Shown here one piece after another: positions 52,565-61,892 of a DNA stretch of 64,000 nt (the stretch's first letter is position 1; the number at the start of each line of letters is the position of its first letter). The notes beneath the pieces were generated by a model. That model was not told the DNA's origin. It did no database searches and saw nothing but the letters and a program-made list of their open reading frames with translations. The position numbers and the translations under genes were made by a program. This DNA comes from Aestuariimicrobium sp. p3-SID1156 (lineage in GTDB: Bacteria; Actinomycetota; Actinomycetes; Propionibacteriales; Propionibacteriaceae), in NCBI RefSeq assembly GCF_025144225.1, contig NZ_JALXXB010000006.1:69256-133255 (forward strand), written 5' to 3'.

Positions 52565-53380
52565 GTGTCCAGCAGATCCCCCCATGCCCGCAATGCCACC
52601 GCGTGGTTCCGACTCGGGAACATTGACGTCACCACCACCGTCCTGGTCGTCGGGCTCGGCGTCCTGAGCGTCCTGGCAGCGGTCATCGCGCCCACACTGC
52701 CGGGATGGCTCGCCTTCCACATCTCGCCGGTCCTGCAGGGTCAGGTGTGGCGTGTCGTCACCTGGCCCTTCGCCAACTTCATCAGCTTCGGGACGCTGAT
52801 CTCCCTGCTGATGCTGTGGTACTTCGGGCGCGACCTGGAGGAGACCCTGGGTCGCCGTGGGATGATGTGGCTGCTGGTGGGCATCTGGGCCTCCTTCACG
52901 CTCGTGTCGGCAGGCGTCGGCGCGGTGCTGCCCGGTGGCGCACTGGCGGGGATGGGTCTGGTCCAGCTGGCAGTCCTGCTGCTGTGGATTGCCGAGTACC
53001 CCAGCCGTCGCTTCCTGTTCAACATCCCGGCCTGGGCCTTCGGCGCCTTCATCGTGGCCCTGCAGGTGCTGTCCTACCTGGCCTACCGGGACTGGTCCTC
53101 GTTGGCGACCTTGGTCCTGGGGATGGCGCTGGTCGCCCTGGTCGCCCGCAGGCTGGGCATGCTCGGTGAGTACCGATGGCTACCGGGACGCCCGGTACAG
53201 CCGCGGTCGGCGCGTCCTGCGAAGCCCTCACGCAAGGAGCGCCGGGCATCCGAGCGACGCGCCAGCGACGACGCCCGCATGGATGCCCTGCTCGCCAAGA
53301 TCAGCGAGCAGGGACTGCACTCCCTCAGCGATCGCGAGCGCAAGGAGCTCAAGGACCTGAGCGCGCGACGCCGCCGCTGA
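52565..53380 (+). CDS. Rhomboid-like membrane protein lacking catalytic residues
   Basis: 271 residues, six hydrophobic helices in rhomboid order (QGQVWRVVTWPFANFISFGT, GRDLEETLGRRGMMWLL). The GxSG nucleophile loop is AGMGLVQL and no second catalytic His is seen in the last helix, so it is a pseudoprotease. The basic C-terminal region ends in a conserved-looking helix (MDALLAKISEQGLHSLSDRE) that in relatives follows the rhomboid core. GTG start. Possible role in membrane protein handling; unknown. Confidence 0.75.
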   Translation: MSSRSPHARNATAWFRLGNIDVTTTVLVVGLGVLSVLAAVIAPTLPGWLAFHISPVLQGQVWRVVTWPFANFISFGTLISLLMLWYFGRDLEETLGRRGMMWLLVGIWASFTLVSAGVGAVLPGGALAGMGLVQLAVLLLWIAEYPSRRFLFNIPAWAFGAFIVALQVLSYLAYRDWSSLATLVLGMALVALVARRLGMLGEYRWLPGRPVQPRSARPAKPSRKERRASERRASDDARMDALLAKISEQGLHSLSDRERKELKDLSARRRR

Positions 53381-53391
53381 CCCCCTGTGGC

Positions 53392-54654
53392 TCAGACGCC
53401 CGACCAGTAGGCCTCGAGCGCCCGGGAGAGGTACCAGGGGTCGTCCACCCCGCACATTTCGCGGGCGGAGTGCATCGACAGCAGCGGGATGCCCACATCG
53501 ACCGTGGTGATACCCAGCCGGGTTGCGGTGATCGGGCCGATGGTGGAGCCACAGGGGATCGCATTGTTCGAGACGAACGGTTGGCTGGGCACCTCCGAGG
53601 CCTGACAGGCCCGGGCCCAGAGCGCGGCCCCGACGGCGTCGGTGGCATAGCGCTGGTTCGCATTGATCTTCAGCAGCGGCCCAGAATTCAGCAGCGGCTG
53701 GTTGTGCGGGTCATGATTGCCGACGTAGTTCGGGTGCACCGCGTGCCCGGCATCGGCCGAGATACAGCTCGACCGCGCGATCATGGCGTGCCACCGATCG
53801 CCGGTGATGCCGTGGCCGGCGGCGATGCGACGCAGCACGTCCTCCAGGATCGGGCCCGCCGCACCGGTGGTGCTCGCCGAGCCCACCTCCTCGTGGTCGA
53901 AGGCCGCCAGCACGGCGATGTCGGAACCCAGCTCGACCTGCTTGAGCGCCTCGAGGGAGGCATGGACGCTCGACAGGTTGTCCATCCGGCCGGACGCGAA
54001 GAATTGCTCATTGGCTCCGAAAATGGCCGGGGGCTGCACACAGTAGGCGACGACATCATGGAAGGCCATGTCAGAACGGTCGATCCCGACCTGTTCGCAC
54101 AGCAGTTCCTCGATGTCCAGGCCGGGCTCGCTGACGGCGAACAGCGGCTGCATGTGCTGCTGCCGGTCAAGCTTCAAACCCTCGTTCTGCCCACGGTCCA
54201 GGTGGATGGCAAGCTGCGGAATGCGTAGCACCGGACCGGTGCGAACGAGATGGACCTCCCCATCGACCGTCGTCAGGCGTCCGGCCAGCCCGAGTTCACG
54301 GTCGAGCCAGGAATTGAGCAGCGGGCCGCCATAGACCTCCACCCCGGCCTGCTGCCAACCCGCCGCCGTCCAGGTGGCATTCGGCTTGAGGGTGAAGGTC
54401 GGGGAGTCGGTGTGGGAGCCCACGATCCGGAAGCCGGTGGAGTCATCGACGGTGTCGGGCACCAGCCAGGCCATCACGGCGCCGTCGCGCACGATGAACT
54501 GGCCACCGCGGGCGCGATCCCAGGGCTTGGACTCGTCCAGGCGGGTGAAGCCCGCCGCCTCCAGCTGGGAGGCCACCTCCGCCGCGGCGTGGTAGGAGCT
54601 CGGGGAGGCCTGGATGAACCGGCTGAAGTTCTCAATGTGGTCGCGCGCTGACAT
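53392..54654 (-). CDS. apeB: M18-family aminopeptidase
   Basis: About 420-residue dinuclear-zinc aminopeptidase. Metal ligands are visible in FRIVGSHTDSPTF (His-x-Asp), SGRMDNLSSV (Asp), FDHEEVGSASTTGA (Glu pair) and the final MHSAREMCGVDD (His). Removes N-terminal acidic or neutral residues in the cytoplasm. ATG 54654 is used; ATG 54663 is equally possible. It lies 13 bp after the TetR gene stop on the same strand. Confidence 0.92.
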   Translation of the reverse strand: MSARDHIENFSRFIQASPSSYHAAAEVASQLEAAGFTRLDESKPWDRARGGQFIVRDGAVMAWLVPDTVDDSTGFRIVGSHTDSPTFTLKPNATWTAAGWQQAGVEVYGGPLLNSWLDRELGLAGRLTTVDGEVHLVRTGPVLRIPQLAIHLDRGQNEGLKLDRQQHMQPLFAVSEPGLDIEELLCEQVGIDRSDMAFHDVVAYCVQPPAIFGANEQFFASGRMDNLSSVHASLEALKQVELGSDIAVLAAFDHEEVGSASTTGAAGPILEDVLRRIAAGHGITGDRWHAMIARSSCISADAGHAVHPNYVGNHDPHNQPLLNSGPLLKINANQRYATDAVGAALWARACQASEVPSQPFVSNNAIPCGSTIGPITATRLGITTVDVGIPLLSMHSAREMCGVDDPWYLSRALEAYWSGV

Positions 54655-54667
54655 GGGATCCATCCAA

Positions 54668-55324
54668 TCAGACCGGCCCGACAAAGCCGAGGGACCGCAC
54701 CTGCTGCTCCACGACGTGCTCGTAGAACGGCTCCGCCGAGGTCATCACGCCCACGAAGTGCCCCGACAGCTCCAACGTCAGGACGCCGACGAGTTGCGCC
54801 AGGGCCGCGATCGCTGCGGTCAGTCCAGCAACCGGCGCGTCGGGAAGGTCGGCGACCAACGGTTCCATCGCGGCCGCTACGTCCGAGGACAACTCGGGAG
54901 CGCCACCTTCGGCCGCGGCCCGCAGGAAGGGCTCGGCCACTCGGGCAGCTTCGGGGATCGTCTCGCGCGGGGCCTGGTAGCCGGGGACCGGCGTGCCGTA
55001 GAGGAGCTGGAACTCGTGGGGGCGTTCGGTCGCCCACTCCCGGAGGCAGTGGGCCAGGTCACGCCAGGCCCCGGCGCCGCGGGAGTCCCTTGCCGCGGAC
55101 TGGAGGGCGTCGGCCAGGTTGCCATAGCTCTCCAGGATGAGCGCCGTGAGCAAGGCATCCCGACTGTCGAAGTAGCGGAACACGGCCGAGGACACCATGC
55201 CGACGTCGCGGGCCACCTCACGGGTGGACAGCGAGCCGGCCCCCTTCTCGGCGATCTGCCGACGGGCGCTGGCCAGGATGCGAGCCCGAGTCTCGAACCT
55301 GTTCTGTTCGCGGATTCCTGCCAC
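54668..55324 (-). CDS. TetR-family transcriptional regulator
   Basis: 218 residues from GTG 55324. Helix-turn-helix GAGSLSTREVARDVGMVSSA then VFRYFDSRDALLTALI. The C-terminal domain contains HEFQLLYGTPVPGYQAPRET, a segment found in the WHG/TetR_C subgroup. Divergent from a membrane protein gene; two direct repeats in between are the likely operators. Confidence 0.87.
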   Translation of the reverse strand: MAGIREQNRFETRARILASARRQIAEKGAGSLSTREVARDVGMVSSAVFRYFDSRDALLTALILESYGNLADALQSAARDSRGAGAWRDLAHCLREWATERPHEFQLLYGTPVPGYQAPRETIPEAARVAEPFLRAAAEGGAPELSSDVAAAMEPLVADLPDAPVAGLTAAIAALAQLVGVLTLELSGHFVGVMTSAEPFYEHVVEQQVRSLGFVGPV

Positions 55325-55357
55325 TCCCCCATCATGACTGACCTTCCCGCAGAAAGC

Positions 55358-55418
55358 GAGAGCACTGCTCTTGACTTTTGGGAGGCACGCCCACAGACTC
55401 GACCAGAGAGCACTGCTC
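55358..55418. promoter_or_regulatory. Two copies of GAGAGCACTGCTC, candidate TetR operators
   Basis: Identical 13-mers at 55358-55370 and 55406-55418, each containing the near-palindrome GAGCA-C-TGCTC. They are 48 bp apart between the divergent tetR and membrane-protein genes; a TTGACT (-35-like) begins right after the first copy, so binding would block the rightward promoter. Confidence 0.65.
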
Positions 55419-55438
55419 ACAGAAACGACGGAGGACTC

Positions 55439-56092
55439 ATGCCCCGCTCGCCCTTCCGCCGACTCACCGCACCCCTGGTCGGGACCGGCACCTGCATGGC
55501 GGCCTACCTGGTGGTGCGGCCCTACGGCGACCACTCCACCGACCTGCTTCAGCAGGCGACCGCCCTCGCCAGCTGGCGCTGGATCGTCGGCCACCTGTTC
55601 GGCGTGGCGGCGATCGCCCAGTTCGCGTGGGTCGGGCTGCGGCTTGAGGAGGCAGTCCCCCACGACGCGTCACGGGCCACGCGCAGACTGGCTCGGGCGG
55701 CGCGGGCCACAGGGCTGGTGGGTGCCGTGGCGAGCCTGCCCTACTACGGCATGGAGACCTTCGGCCTGCACATCCTGGGTCGGTGGCATCTGGCGAGTGC
55801 CCAGGTCGACTTCCCGCTGCTCGTGGAGCAGATGCGCAATCACCCCGCTGCCCTGACGACCTTCGGCATCGGACTGGTGTCGCTGGCAGCTTCGGGCGTC
55901 CTGATGGCGCTGGCGTGGCAGCGCACCGCACGCCCCCGCTGGGCTGCCTGGCCGCTGGGGGCATTGATGGTGGGCTTCCTTCCACAGTTCTTCCTCCCGG
56001 ACGCTGGGAGGATCGGCTATGGCGTGGCCTACTGCGCCGCCGCGCTTGTCCTCGCCACGACCACCGCACGGAACACCTCGCGCCGACACTGA
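55439..56092 (+). CDS. Membrane protein under TetR control
   Basis: 217 residues with six or so hydrophobic segments (LVGTGTCMAAYLVVRPYGDH; WRWIVGHLFGVAAIAQFAWV; PLGALMVGFLPQFFLPDAGR). No family named with confidence. GGAGGA lies 6 bp before the ATG. The neighbouring TetR gene and repeated operator suggest an inducible function such as resistance or envelope change. Confidence 0.75.
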   Translation: MPRSPFRRLTAPLVGTGTCMAAYLVVRPYGDHSTDLLQQATALASWRWIVGHLFGVAAIAQFAWVGLRLEEAVPHDASRATRRLARAARATGLVGAVASLPYYGMETFGLHILGRWHLASAQVDFPLLVEQMRNHPAALTTFGIGLVSLAASGVLMALAWQRTARPRWAAWPLGALMVGFLPQFFLPDAGRIGYGVAYCAAALVLATTTARNTSRRH

Positions 56093-56188
56093 TCCCATGG
56101 CCACCGGCTCCACCCTCGGAGGAGCATGATCCGGGGCTGCCCGGGACGCCTGGCAGGTTTTGTCAGACCTCTCCGGCACAGTGGGACC

Positions 56189-57730
56189 ATGACCACTGCG
56201 GATGTCCTCACGCTCCTGTTCGGCGTCGTCCTGGGCGCGGTCTGCGCCTGGCTGGTGCTGCGGTCGCGAGTCCAGTTGCAGGACGCCACCGGGCGCGCTG
56301 ACCTGGCCGATACCCGCGCGGCGATGGAGCGAGCCGTAGCCGAAACCGCGACTGCTCGTGGCGAGACCAACCAGGTGCGCGCCGAGCTCGCTGGGGTGCG
56401 GGCCCTGGTGGAATCGGGCCGGGCGGACCTGGCCCAGGCACAGGCCGAGCGCGCCGAAACGGAGTCGGCGCTGAGCGAGATGCGGGCGCGGGCCAGCGAG
56501 GCGCAGTCAAAGCTCGCGGGCGTGGTCGCCGAACGGGACGCCGCGATCAAGCGAGCCGATGAGATCGCCGCTGACCACGAACGCATGGCGCACCAGTTCA
56601 AGGCCCTGTCGGCTGAACAGCTGGAGCACCAGAACAAGCTGGCGAACGAGGCAGCCGCCGAGCGACAGAAGCAGGTGGACGCCATCGTCGCTCCCCTGGC
56701 CCAGCAACTCAAGGACTTCCAGACCCGCCTGACCGAGATGGAGAAGGAGCGGGTCACCATCTCCACCGAACTGCGCGAGCAGGTCAAGCTGGTCACCATG
56801 ACCGGCGACCAGGTTCGCCGCGAGACCCATGCGCTGGCCACCGCCCTGCGCAAGCCGCAGGTCCGCGGCCAGTGGGGCGAGATGCAGCTCAAGCGCGTCG
56901 TGGAAGTTGCCGGCATGGTCGAGCACTGCCACTTCACCACCCAGGGCACGACGACCACGACCGCGGACACCACGATCCGACCCGACTTGACCGTGATGCT
57001 GGGCGAGGACAAGTTCGTCCACGTCGACTCCAAGGTGCCGCTGGCGGCCTTCCTGGAGGCCGAGGAGGCTGAGTCCACCACCGACCGCGAGCGGCTGATG
57101 GGCCAGTTCACACGCAATGTACGGACTCACGTGGACCAGCTCTCGGCCAAGCAGTACTGGAAGTCCGAGGCCGGGACTCCTGAGTTCGTGGTGATGTTCA
57201 TCCCCTCAGAGGCGTTGGCAGCCGAGGCCCTCAACCGGATGCCTGACCTGATGGCCTACGCCTCGGACAAGGGGATCCTGCTGACCACGCCAAGTTCACT
57301 GATCGGCCTGCTGAAGACAGTCGCGTTCTCCTGGCGTCAGGCTGCGGTGGCCGAGAATGCGCGGCAGGTCTTCGACCAGGCGCGTGAACTCTACGAGCGC
57401 CTGTCGACGCTCGGTGGCCATGTCGAGAAGCTCGGACGCGCCCTGGGCAGCGCGGTGAAGGCCTACAACGTGTCGGTGGGATCCCTTGAGGGGCGCGTAC
57501 TGCCAGCCGCTCGCAAGCTGAAGGACCTGGACGTCTCGGGACTGGAACTTCCCTCTCCCTCTCCTGTGGAGGTCGACGTCCGTCAGCTGAGGGCTCCGGA
57601 GCTGGTCGAGTCCTTCACCTTGCCCGAGAAGCAGGAGCTGAGCCGGGGCGAGCCCACTCTGGACGACCTGCTGGACGATGCCCCCGCGAGCTCACCTGCG
57701 GGTTCACAGCATCTTCGACGTCTCGGCTGA
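56189..57730 (+). CDS. rmuC: DNA recombination protein RmuC
   Basis: 513 residues: an N-terminal membrane helix (VLTLLFGVVLGAVCAWLVL), a long Ala/Glu/Arg-rich coiled coil to about residue 240, then the RmuC nuclease-like domain with RGQWGEMQLKRVVEVAGMVE, FVHVDSKVPLAAFLE and the ending segments FVVMFIPSEALAAEAL and ATPSSLIGLLKTVAFSWRQ-type sequence (TTPSSLIGLL here). It limits DNA inversions between short repeats. ATG 56189; the open frame further upstream is not protein-like. Confidence 0.93.
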   Translation: MTTADVLTLLFGVVLGAVCAWLVLRSRVQLQDATGRADLADTRAAMERAVAETATARGETNQVRAELAGVRALVESGRADLAQAQAERAETESALSEMRARASEAQSKLAGVVAERDAAIKRADEIAADHERMAHQFKALSAEQLEHQNKLANEAAAERQKQVDAIVAPLAQQLKDFQTRLTEMEKERVTISTELREQVKLVTMTGDQVRRETHALATALRKPQVRGQWGEMQLKRVVEVAGMVEHCHFTTQGTTTTTADTTIRPDLTVMLGEDKFVHVDSKVPLAAFLEAEEAESTTDRERLMGQFTRNVRTHVDQLSAKQYWKSEAGTPEFVVMFIPSEALAAEALNRMPDLMAYASDKGILLTTPSSLIGLLKTVAFSWRQAAVAENARQVFDQARELYERLSTLGGHVEKLGRALGSAVKAYNVSVGSLEGRVLPAARKLKDLDVSGLELPSPSPVEVDVRQLRAPELVESFTLPEKQELSRGEPTLDDLLDDAPASSPAGSQHLRRLG

Positions 57731-57777
57731 CTGGCAGCCATGGGCAAAGGCGGCGGGCCGGGCGTGATCAGGTAGAA

Positions 57778-59055
57778 ATGATCCCTGTGACATCTCTCGC
57801 TGAACTCTCAACCATGATCGAATCCGCCGCCATCACGCTGCAAGGTGTCGCGGTGCGGACTCCCCTGCAGGCCAACCACCGTCTCTCCGAGGCAACCGGC
57901 GCGCAGGTCTGGTTGAAGCGGGAGGACCTGCAACCAGTGCGCTCCTACAAGCTGCGTGGCGCCTACAACCTGATCAGCCAGCTCAACGATGCTGAGCGTG
58001 CCGCCGGTGTCGTATGCGCCTCGGCCGGGAACCATGGCCAGGGAGTGGCCTGGAGTTGCGCGAAACTCGGGATCGACGCCCGCATCTTCGTCCCCAGCAC
58101 CACCCCGCGGCAGAAGCGTGACCGCATGCTGGCCCTGGGTCAGGGTCACATCGAACTGGTCGTTCAGGGCGACACCTACGACGACGCCTCCACCCTGGCC
58201 AAGCAGGCCGCCGAGCGGGACGGCGCCACCATCGTCCCCGCCTTCGACGACCTCCGCACCGCCGCCGGTCAGGGCACGGTGGCCCCCGAGATCGTCGACC
58301 AGCTCGGCGCCGCCCCCGATGTGGTGCTCGTGCCGATCGGCGGCGGGGGCATGCTCGCCGGCGTCGGGGCCTGGTTCCGCACCCACTATCCCCAGACCCG
58401 CATCATCGGTGTCGAACCGGCCGGTGCTCCGTGCATGATCGAGGCCATCGCCGCCGGCGAGCCGGTCGAGCTCACCGACATCGACACCTTCGTCGACGGT
58501 GCTGCGGTGCGCCGAGCCGGGGACGTCACCCTGCCTCTGGTGCAGGAGATCTCTCCCGAGCTGGTGGCGATCCCCGAAGGGCAGGTCTGCACCGAGATGC
58601 TCGCGATGTACCAGACCGACGGCATCATCGCAGAGCCCGCCGGAGCGCTCGCCTCGGCGTCCCTGCCCACCGACGTTGTCGACAGCTTCGTGCGCGTCGA
58701 GCCCGGCCAGAGCGTGGTCGCCATCGTCTCGGGTGGCAACAATGACGTGTCGCGCTATGCCGAGATCGTGGAACGAGCATTGGTCCACCAGGGCCGCAAG
58801 CGCTACCTGCTGGTCAGCTTCCCCCAGGAGCCGGGCGCGCTGCGCCGTTTTCTGGACGAGGTGCTGGGACCCGACGACGACATCACCCACTTCGAGTACG
58901 TCAAGCGCAGCAACCGTGAGACCGGTCCGGCGCTGGTCGGCATCGAACTCAACGACCCCTACGACTTTCCCCACCTGGTCGAGCGCCTGCAGGCCAGCAA
59001 GGTGGACGCCGAGGTGCTGGACGCCGACAGCCCCTTCCTCCGCTTCATCGTCTGA
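57778..59055 (+). CDS. ilvA: Threonine ammonia-lyase
   Basis: 425-residue PLP enzyme converting threonine to 2-oxobutanoate and ammonia, the first step to isoleucine. PLP lysine in VRSYKLRGAYNLI, SAGNHGQGVAW, and the phosphate-binding PIGGGGMLAGVG. One ACT-like domain follows (LLVSFPQEPGALRRFLDEVL), shorter than in the two-domain enzymes; this matches the IlvA type of Corynebacterium, which is feedback-regulated by isoleucine. ATG 57778 with AGGT upstream; GTG 57787 is an alternative. Confidence 0.93.
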   Translation: MIPVTSLAELSTMIESAAITLQGVAVRTPLQANHRLSEATGAQVWLKREDLQPVRSYKLRGAYNLISQLNDAERAAGVVCASAGNHGQGVAWSCAKLGIDARIFVPSTTPRQKRDRMLALGQGHIELVVQGDTYDDASTLAKQAAERDGATIVPAFDDLRTAAGQGTVAPEIVDQLGAAPDVVLVPIGGGGMLAGVGAWFRTHYPQTRIIGVEPAGAPCMIEAIAAGEPVELTDIDTFVDGAAVRRAGDVTLPLVQEISPELVAIPEGQVCTEMLAMYQTDGIIAEPAGALASASLPTDVVDSFVRVEPGQSVVAIVSGGNNDVSRYAEIVERALVHQGRKRYLLVSFPQEPGALRRFLDEVLGPDDDITHFEYVKRSNRETGPALVGIELNDPYDFPHLVERLQASKVDAEVLDADSPFLRFIV

Positions 59056-59731
59056 CCGGGTCCGGTTCGGCTGCCGTCGGCTCGGGGACCAGGGAGCAGA
59101 TCAGGTCGAGAGCAGCCCCGCGCCCCGCATGGGGGTCGTCGACGTGCCGCTGTGCGGCCTGCGCCCAGGCCAGCGTGGACAGGGGCGTCGAGCTGAAGTC
59201 CATCCGGGCGACCTGGGGACTGTCTGGGGCGACGCTGGTGCTGGGCAGGTCTGACTGCAACCACCCGAAGAACCACGCCGTCAGGACGCCGACCAGGTCG
59301 TGCGCCGCCAGCGGGTCCATTCCGGCGCCCTGTGGAGCCTCGTCCACCAGCACGCGCAACAACCCCTCGTTGAGGGCGAGGCTGCCCGGCCCCACCACAG
59401 CCTGGGTGGCGAGGAGCTCCGCCTGGCAGGGGCGCTGGGCGCAGGCTTCGAGCGCAGCCTCCAGGAAGGCACGGATCCTGTCACGCGGTGATCCTTCGCC
59501 CTGCACCAGAGGGAGTGGCCAGCTCTGGATGAAGGCATCTCCCACGGCATGCCGCAGGTCGTCCATGTCGGTGAAATAGGTGTAGAGGACGGTGGGGCTG
59601 ACCCCGGCAGCACGGGCAACCGACCGCTGGGTGAGTCCGTGGAGGCCCTCGGCGTCGAGCACCCCGGCCGCGGCGGCGACCAGCTGGTCACGGCTGATGT
59701 TCCCCCGCGGTCCGCGCCGGTGCTCGGTCAC
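59045..59731 (-). CDS. TetR-family transcriptional regulator
   Basis: 228 residues. Helix-turn-helix GLHGLTQRSVARAAGVSPTV then LYTYFTDMDDLRHAVG. GTG at 59731 overlaps the stop of the upstream CAAX-protease gene (GTGA), so the two are coupled. The likely operator is the palindrome at 60609-60625 in front of the operon. The 3' end overlaps the convergent ilvA by 11 bp. Confidence 0.88.
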   Translation of the reverse strand: MTEHRRGPRGNISRDQLVAAAAGVLDAEGLHGLTQRSVARAAGVSPTVLYTYFTDMDDLRHAVGDAFIQSWPLPLVQGEGSPRDRIRAFLEAALEACAQRPCQAELLATQAVVGPGSLALNEGLLRVLVDEAPQGAGMDPLAAHDLVGVLTAWFFGWLQSDLPSTSVAPDSPQVARMDFSSTPLSTLAWAQAAQRHVDDPHAGRGAALDLICSLVPEPTAAEPDPVRR

Positions 59732-60591
59732 CGGGCCACCGGCTTGCGCGAGAGCCAGACCGCCACCGCCGCGAAGAGGGCCCAGCCGATGGCATGCAGC
59801 GTCCATTGGTCGGCGACGGCCAGGTCAAGCTCTGGGGTGGTGAAGTTCTGCATGAGCAGCACCCTGCCACTGTTCAGCAGGGCATGCGCCAGCACCACCG
59901 GCCAGACCGAGGCACCGATGAGGCGCAGTGCGGAAAACACCAGACCGATGGCGAAGATATCGCCGAGGTAGAGCAGGGTGGCGTGGTAGCCCTCCCCCGA
60001 TGCCCACAGCGCCAGCGCCGCAGGGGAATGGAAGGCGACCCAGACCGCGGAAAGGAACAGTGCCATCGGCCAGAACCCCAGCGGCGCCAGCAAGGTCTGC
60101 AGGTAGCCGCGCCAGCCGAGTTCTTCACCGGTCGCGAACAGGAGCTGCATCAGCAGCACGAGCGGCGTCGCGATGAGGGCGCCCAGAAGGCCGGAACGCG
60201 GGGACCAGTCGGTCACGCCGAACGCCATGGCGAGGGCGAGCTGGACGATCGGGACGCCGAGCATGATCGCGACTGCCAGGGCCAGTGGCCAACCCAGGCG
60301 GGAGCGCCACTCGTGGTCCTGCCAGGCACGCTTCGGGCCGACGGCCCACAGTTCACGGATGGGGCCCTGGCGCCACAGCCGGTTGGTCAGCAGACTCACC
60401 AGCGCCGGAACCCACATCGCGAAGGGCACCACCGCTCCGATGAGTTCGGGGTCGAACGGCCCCAGCAGGAAGGGAGCCGCCATCCCGAAGGTGAAGGCGA
60501 TGGTCAGGGCGAAGTGCAGCAGGACCGGAGTCCACGGGACCCGACGAAGCATGATCGAGGTGGCGGAGGGAACGGGAGCGGCAGACGGCAT
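59728..60591 (-). CDS. CPBP-family (CAAX-type) intramembrane protease
   Basis: 287 residues, eight or so helices. Catalytic motif 1 FATGEELGWRGYLQTLLAPL, motif 2 VWVAFHSPAA and motif 3 VLAHALLNSGRVLL, all intact. Bacterial members are linked to bacteriocin self-immunity or membrane-protein turnover. ATG 60591 has GAAGGA upstream; a TTG 33 bp before it lies inside the palindromic operator and is less likely. Confidence 0.88.
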   Translation of the reverse strand: MPSAAPVPSATSIMLRRVPWTPVLLHFALTIAFTFGMAAPFLLGPFDPELIGAVVPFAMWVPALVSLLTNRLWRQGPIRELWAVGPKRAWQDHEWRSRLGWPLALAVAIMLGVPIVQLALAMAFGVTDWSPRSGLLGALIATPLVLLMQLLFATGEELGWRGYLQTLLAPLGFWPMALFLSAVWVAFHSPAALALWASGEGYHATLLYLGDIFAIGLVFSALRLIGASVWPVVLAHALLNSGRVLLMQNFTTPELDLAVADQWTLHAIGWALFAAVAVWLSRKPVAR

Positions 60592-60608
60592 GGGGCGTCC
60601 TTCGTAGA

Positions 60609-60625
60609 TTTGAGCGTTGCTCAAA
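60609..60625. promoter_or_regulatory. TTTGAGCGTTGCTCAAA operator
   Basis: Perfect 7-3-7 palindrome 18 bp before the start of the CAAX-protease gene. It is the only strong palindrome in the promoter region of the protease-tetR operon, so it is the likely TetR site. Confidence 0.7.
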
Positions 60626-60714
60626 CTCTAGGACGCCTGAATCCAGCAACCCATCGGGTTCACCCCTGAGCCGTCCCCCACGGGGCCCCGGGGTCCAGCA
60701 ACCCATCGCCGAAC

Positions 60715-60784
60715 GCAAACCAACCCATCATTGTCAGCCCAACCTGTCATTGCGGGTCGGGCTGACAAAAATGGGTTGGTTTGC
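60715..60784. repeat. Inverted repeat between ispH and the CAAX-protease operon
   Basis: 26-bp arms at 60715-60740 (GCAAACCAACCCATCATTGT then CAGCCC) and 60759-60784 match except for two positions, with an 18-bp loop. A 14-mer CCAGCAACCCATCG occurs twice just to the left (60643, 60695), sharing ACCCAT with the arm. It lies 52 bp past the ispH stop and probably ends ispH transcription. Confidence 0.7.
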
Positions 60785-60836
60785 CATCGCCGACCGGCAG
60801 GACTGAGGTCGAGAGGCGATCAGCGACTCGGGGCGC

Positions 60837-61802
60837 TCAGTGGGTCTGGGCCCGGCGGATGTCCTTGCGCAGCTCCGGCGGGAGCGCAAAGACCAGCGAC
60901 TCCTCGGTCAGCCGCTCCTCGATCGCGCGGGGGAAGCCCTTGGCGACCAGCTGATCGAGCACACCCTGCACCAGCTCATCCGGCACCGAAGCACCCGAGG
61001 TGACGCCAACCGAGTCGACGCCTTCGAGCCACTCGTCCTGGACCTCACCGGCGTTGTCGACCCGGTAGGCAGCCTTCGCACCAGCCTCGAGGGCGACCTC
61101 GACCAGACGCACTGAGTTCGACGAGTTCCGCGAGCCCACCACGATCACCAGGTCGGAGTGCCCGGCGATCTGCTTGATCGCGGCCTGCCGGTTCGACGTC
61201 GCGTAACAGATGTCATCGGACGGAGGATCGATGAGCAATGGGAACTTCTGGCGCAGGCGACGCACGGTCTCCATGGTCTCGTCGACGCTCAGGGTGGTCT
61301 GGCTGAGCCAGGCCACGTTGGTCGGGTCCTTGACCTCGAGCCTGTCCACGTCCTCAGGGTGCTCGATCAGCGTCATGTGCTCGGGAGCCTCCCCCATGGT
61401 GCCCTCCACCTCTTCGTGGTTGGCGTGGCCGATGAGCAGGATCTCCTTGTCCTCCTTGGCGAAGCGACGCGCCTCGTGGTGGACCTTGGTGACCAGCGGG
61501 CAGGTCGCGTCGATGGTCCTGAGTTCCCGATCAGCGGCCTCGGCGTGCACCGCCGGGCTCACCCCATGTGCGGAGAACACCACGGTGGCGCCTTCGGGTA
61601 CCTCGGTGAGCTCCTCGACGAAGATGGCTCCGCGCTGTTCCAGGGTCTCGACCACATGTTTGTTGTGCACGATCTGCTTGCGGACGTAGACGGGCGGGCC
61701 GTAGAGGTCCAGCGCCTTCTCCACGGTGATCACGGCCCGGTCCACACCGGCGCAGTAACCACGGGGAGCAGCGACGACGACACGCTTGGCAGTCTCAGAC
61801 AT
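60837..61802 (-). CDS. ispH: 4-hydroxy-3-methylbut-2-enyl diphosphate reductase
   Basis: 321-residue iron-sulfur enzyme making IPP and DMAPP in the last step of the MEP isoprenoid pathway. The three cluster cysteines are in [26 protein letters not shown] and [12 protein letters not shown]; the substrate His residues lie in [10 protein letters not shown] and [14 protein letters not shown] at 61802; divergent from xseA. Confidence 0.97.
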   Translation of the reverse strand: MSETAKRVVVAAPRGYCAGVDRAVITVEKALDLYGPPVYVRKQIVHNKHVVETLEQRGAIFVEELTEVPEGATVVFSAHGVSPAVHAEAADRELRTIDATCPLVTKVHHEARRFAKEDKEILLIGHANHEEVEGTMGEAPEHMTLIEHPEDVDRLEVKDPTNVAWLSQTTLSVDETMETVRRLRQKFPLLIDPPSDDICYATSNRQAAIKQIAGHSDLVIVVGSRNSSNSVRLVEVALEAGAKAAYRVDNAGEVQDEWLEGVDSVGVTSGASVPDELVQGVLDQLVAKGFPRAIEERLTEESLVFALPPELRKDIRRAQTH

Positions 61803-61892
61803 GGTTCCCAGTCTATGGGGTCGCCCCAGCCCGCTCCCCTTCCGCGCTGCGGCCGACAGGTTCTGTCAGAGCCCTGCCCTAGGGTGGTCGTC

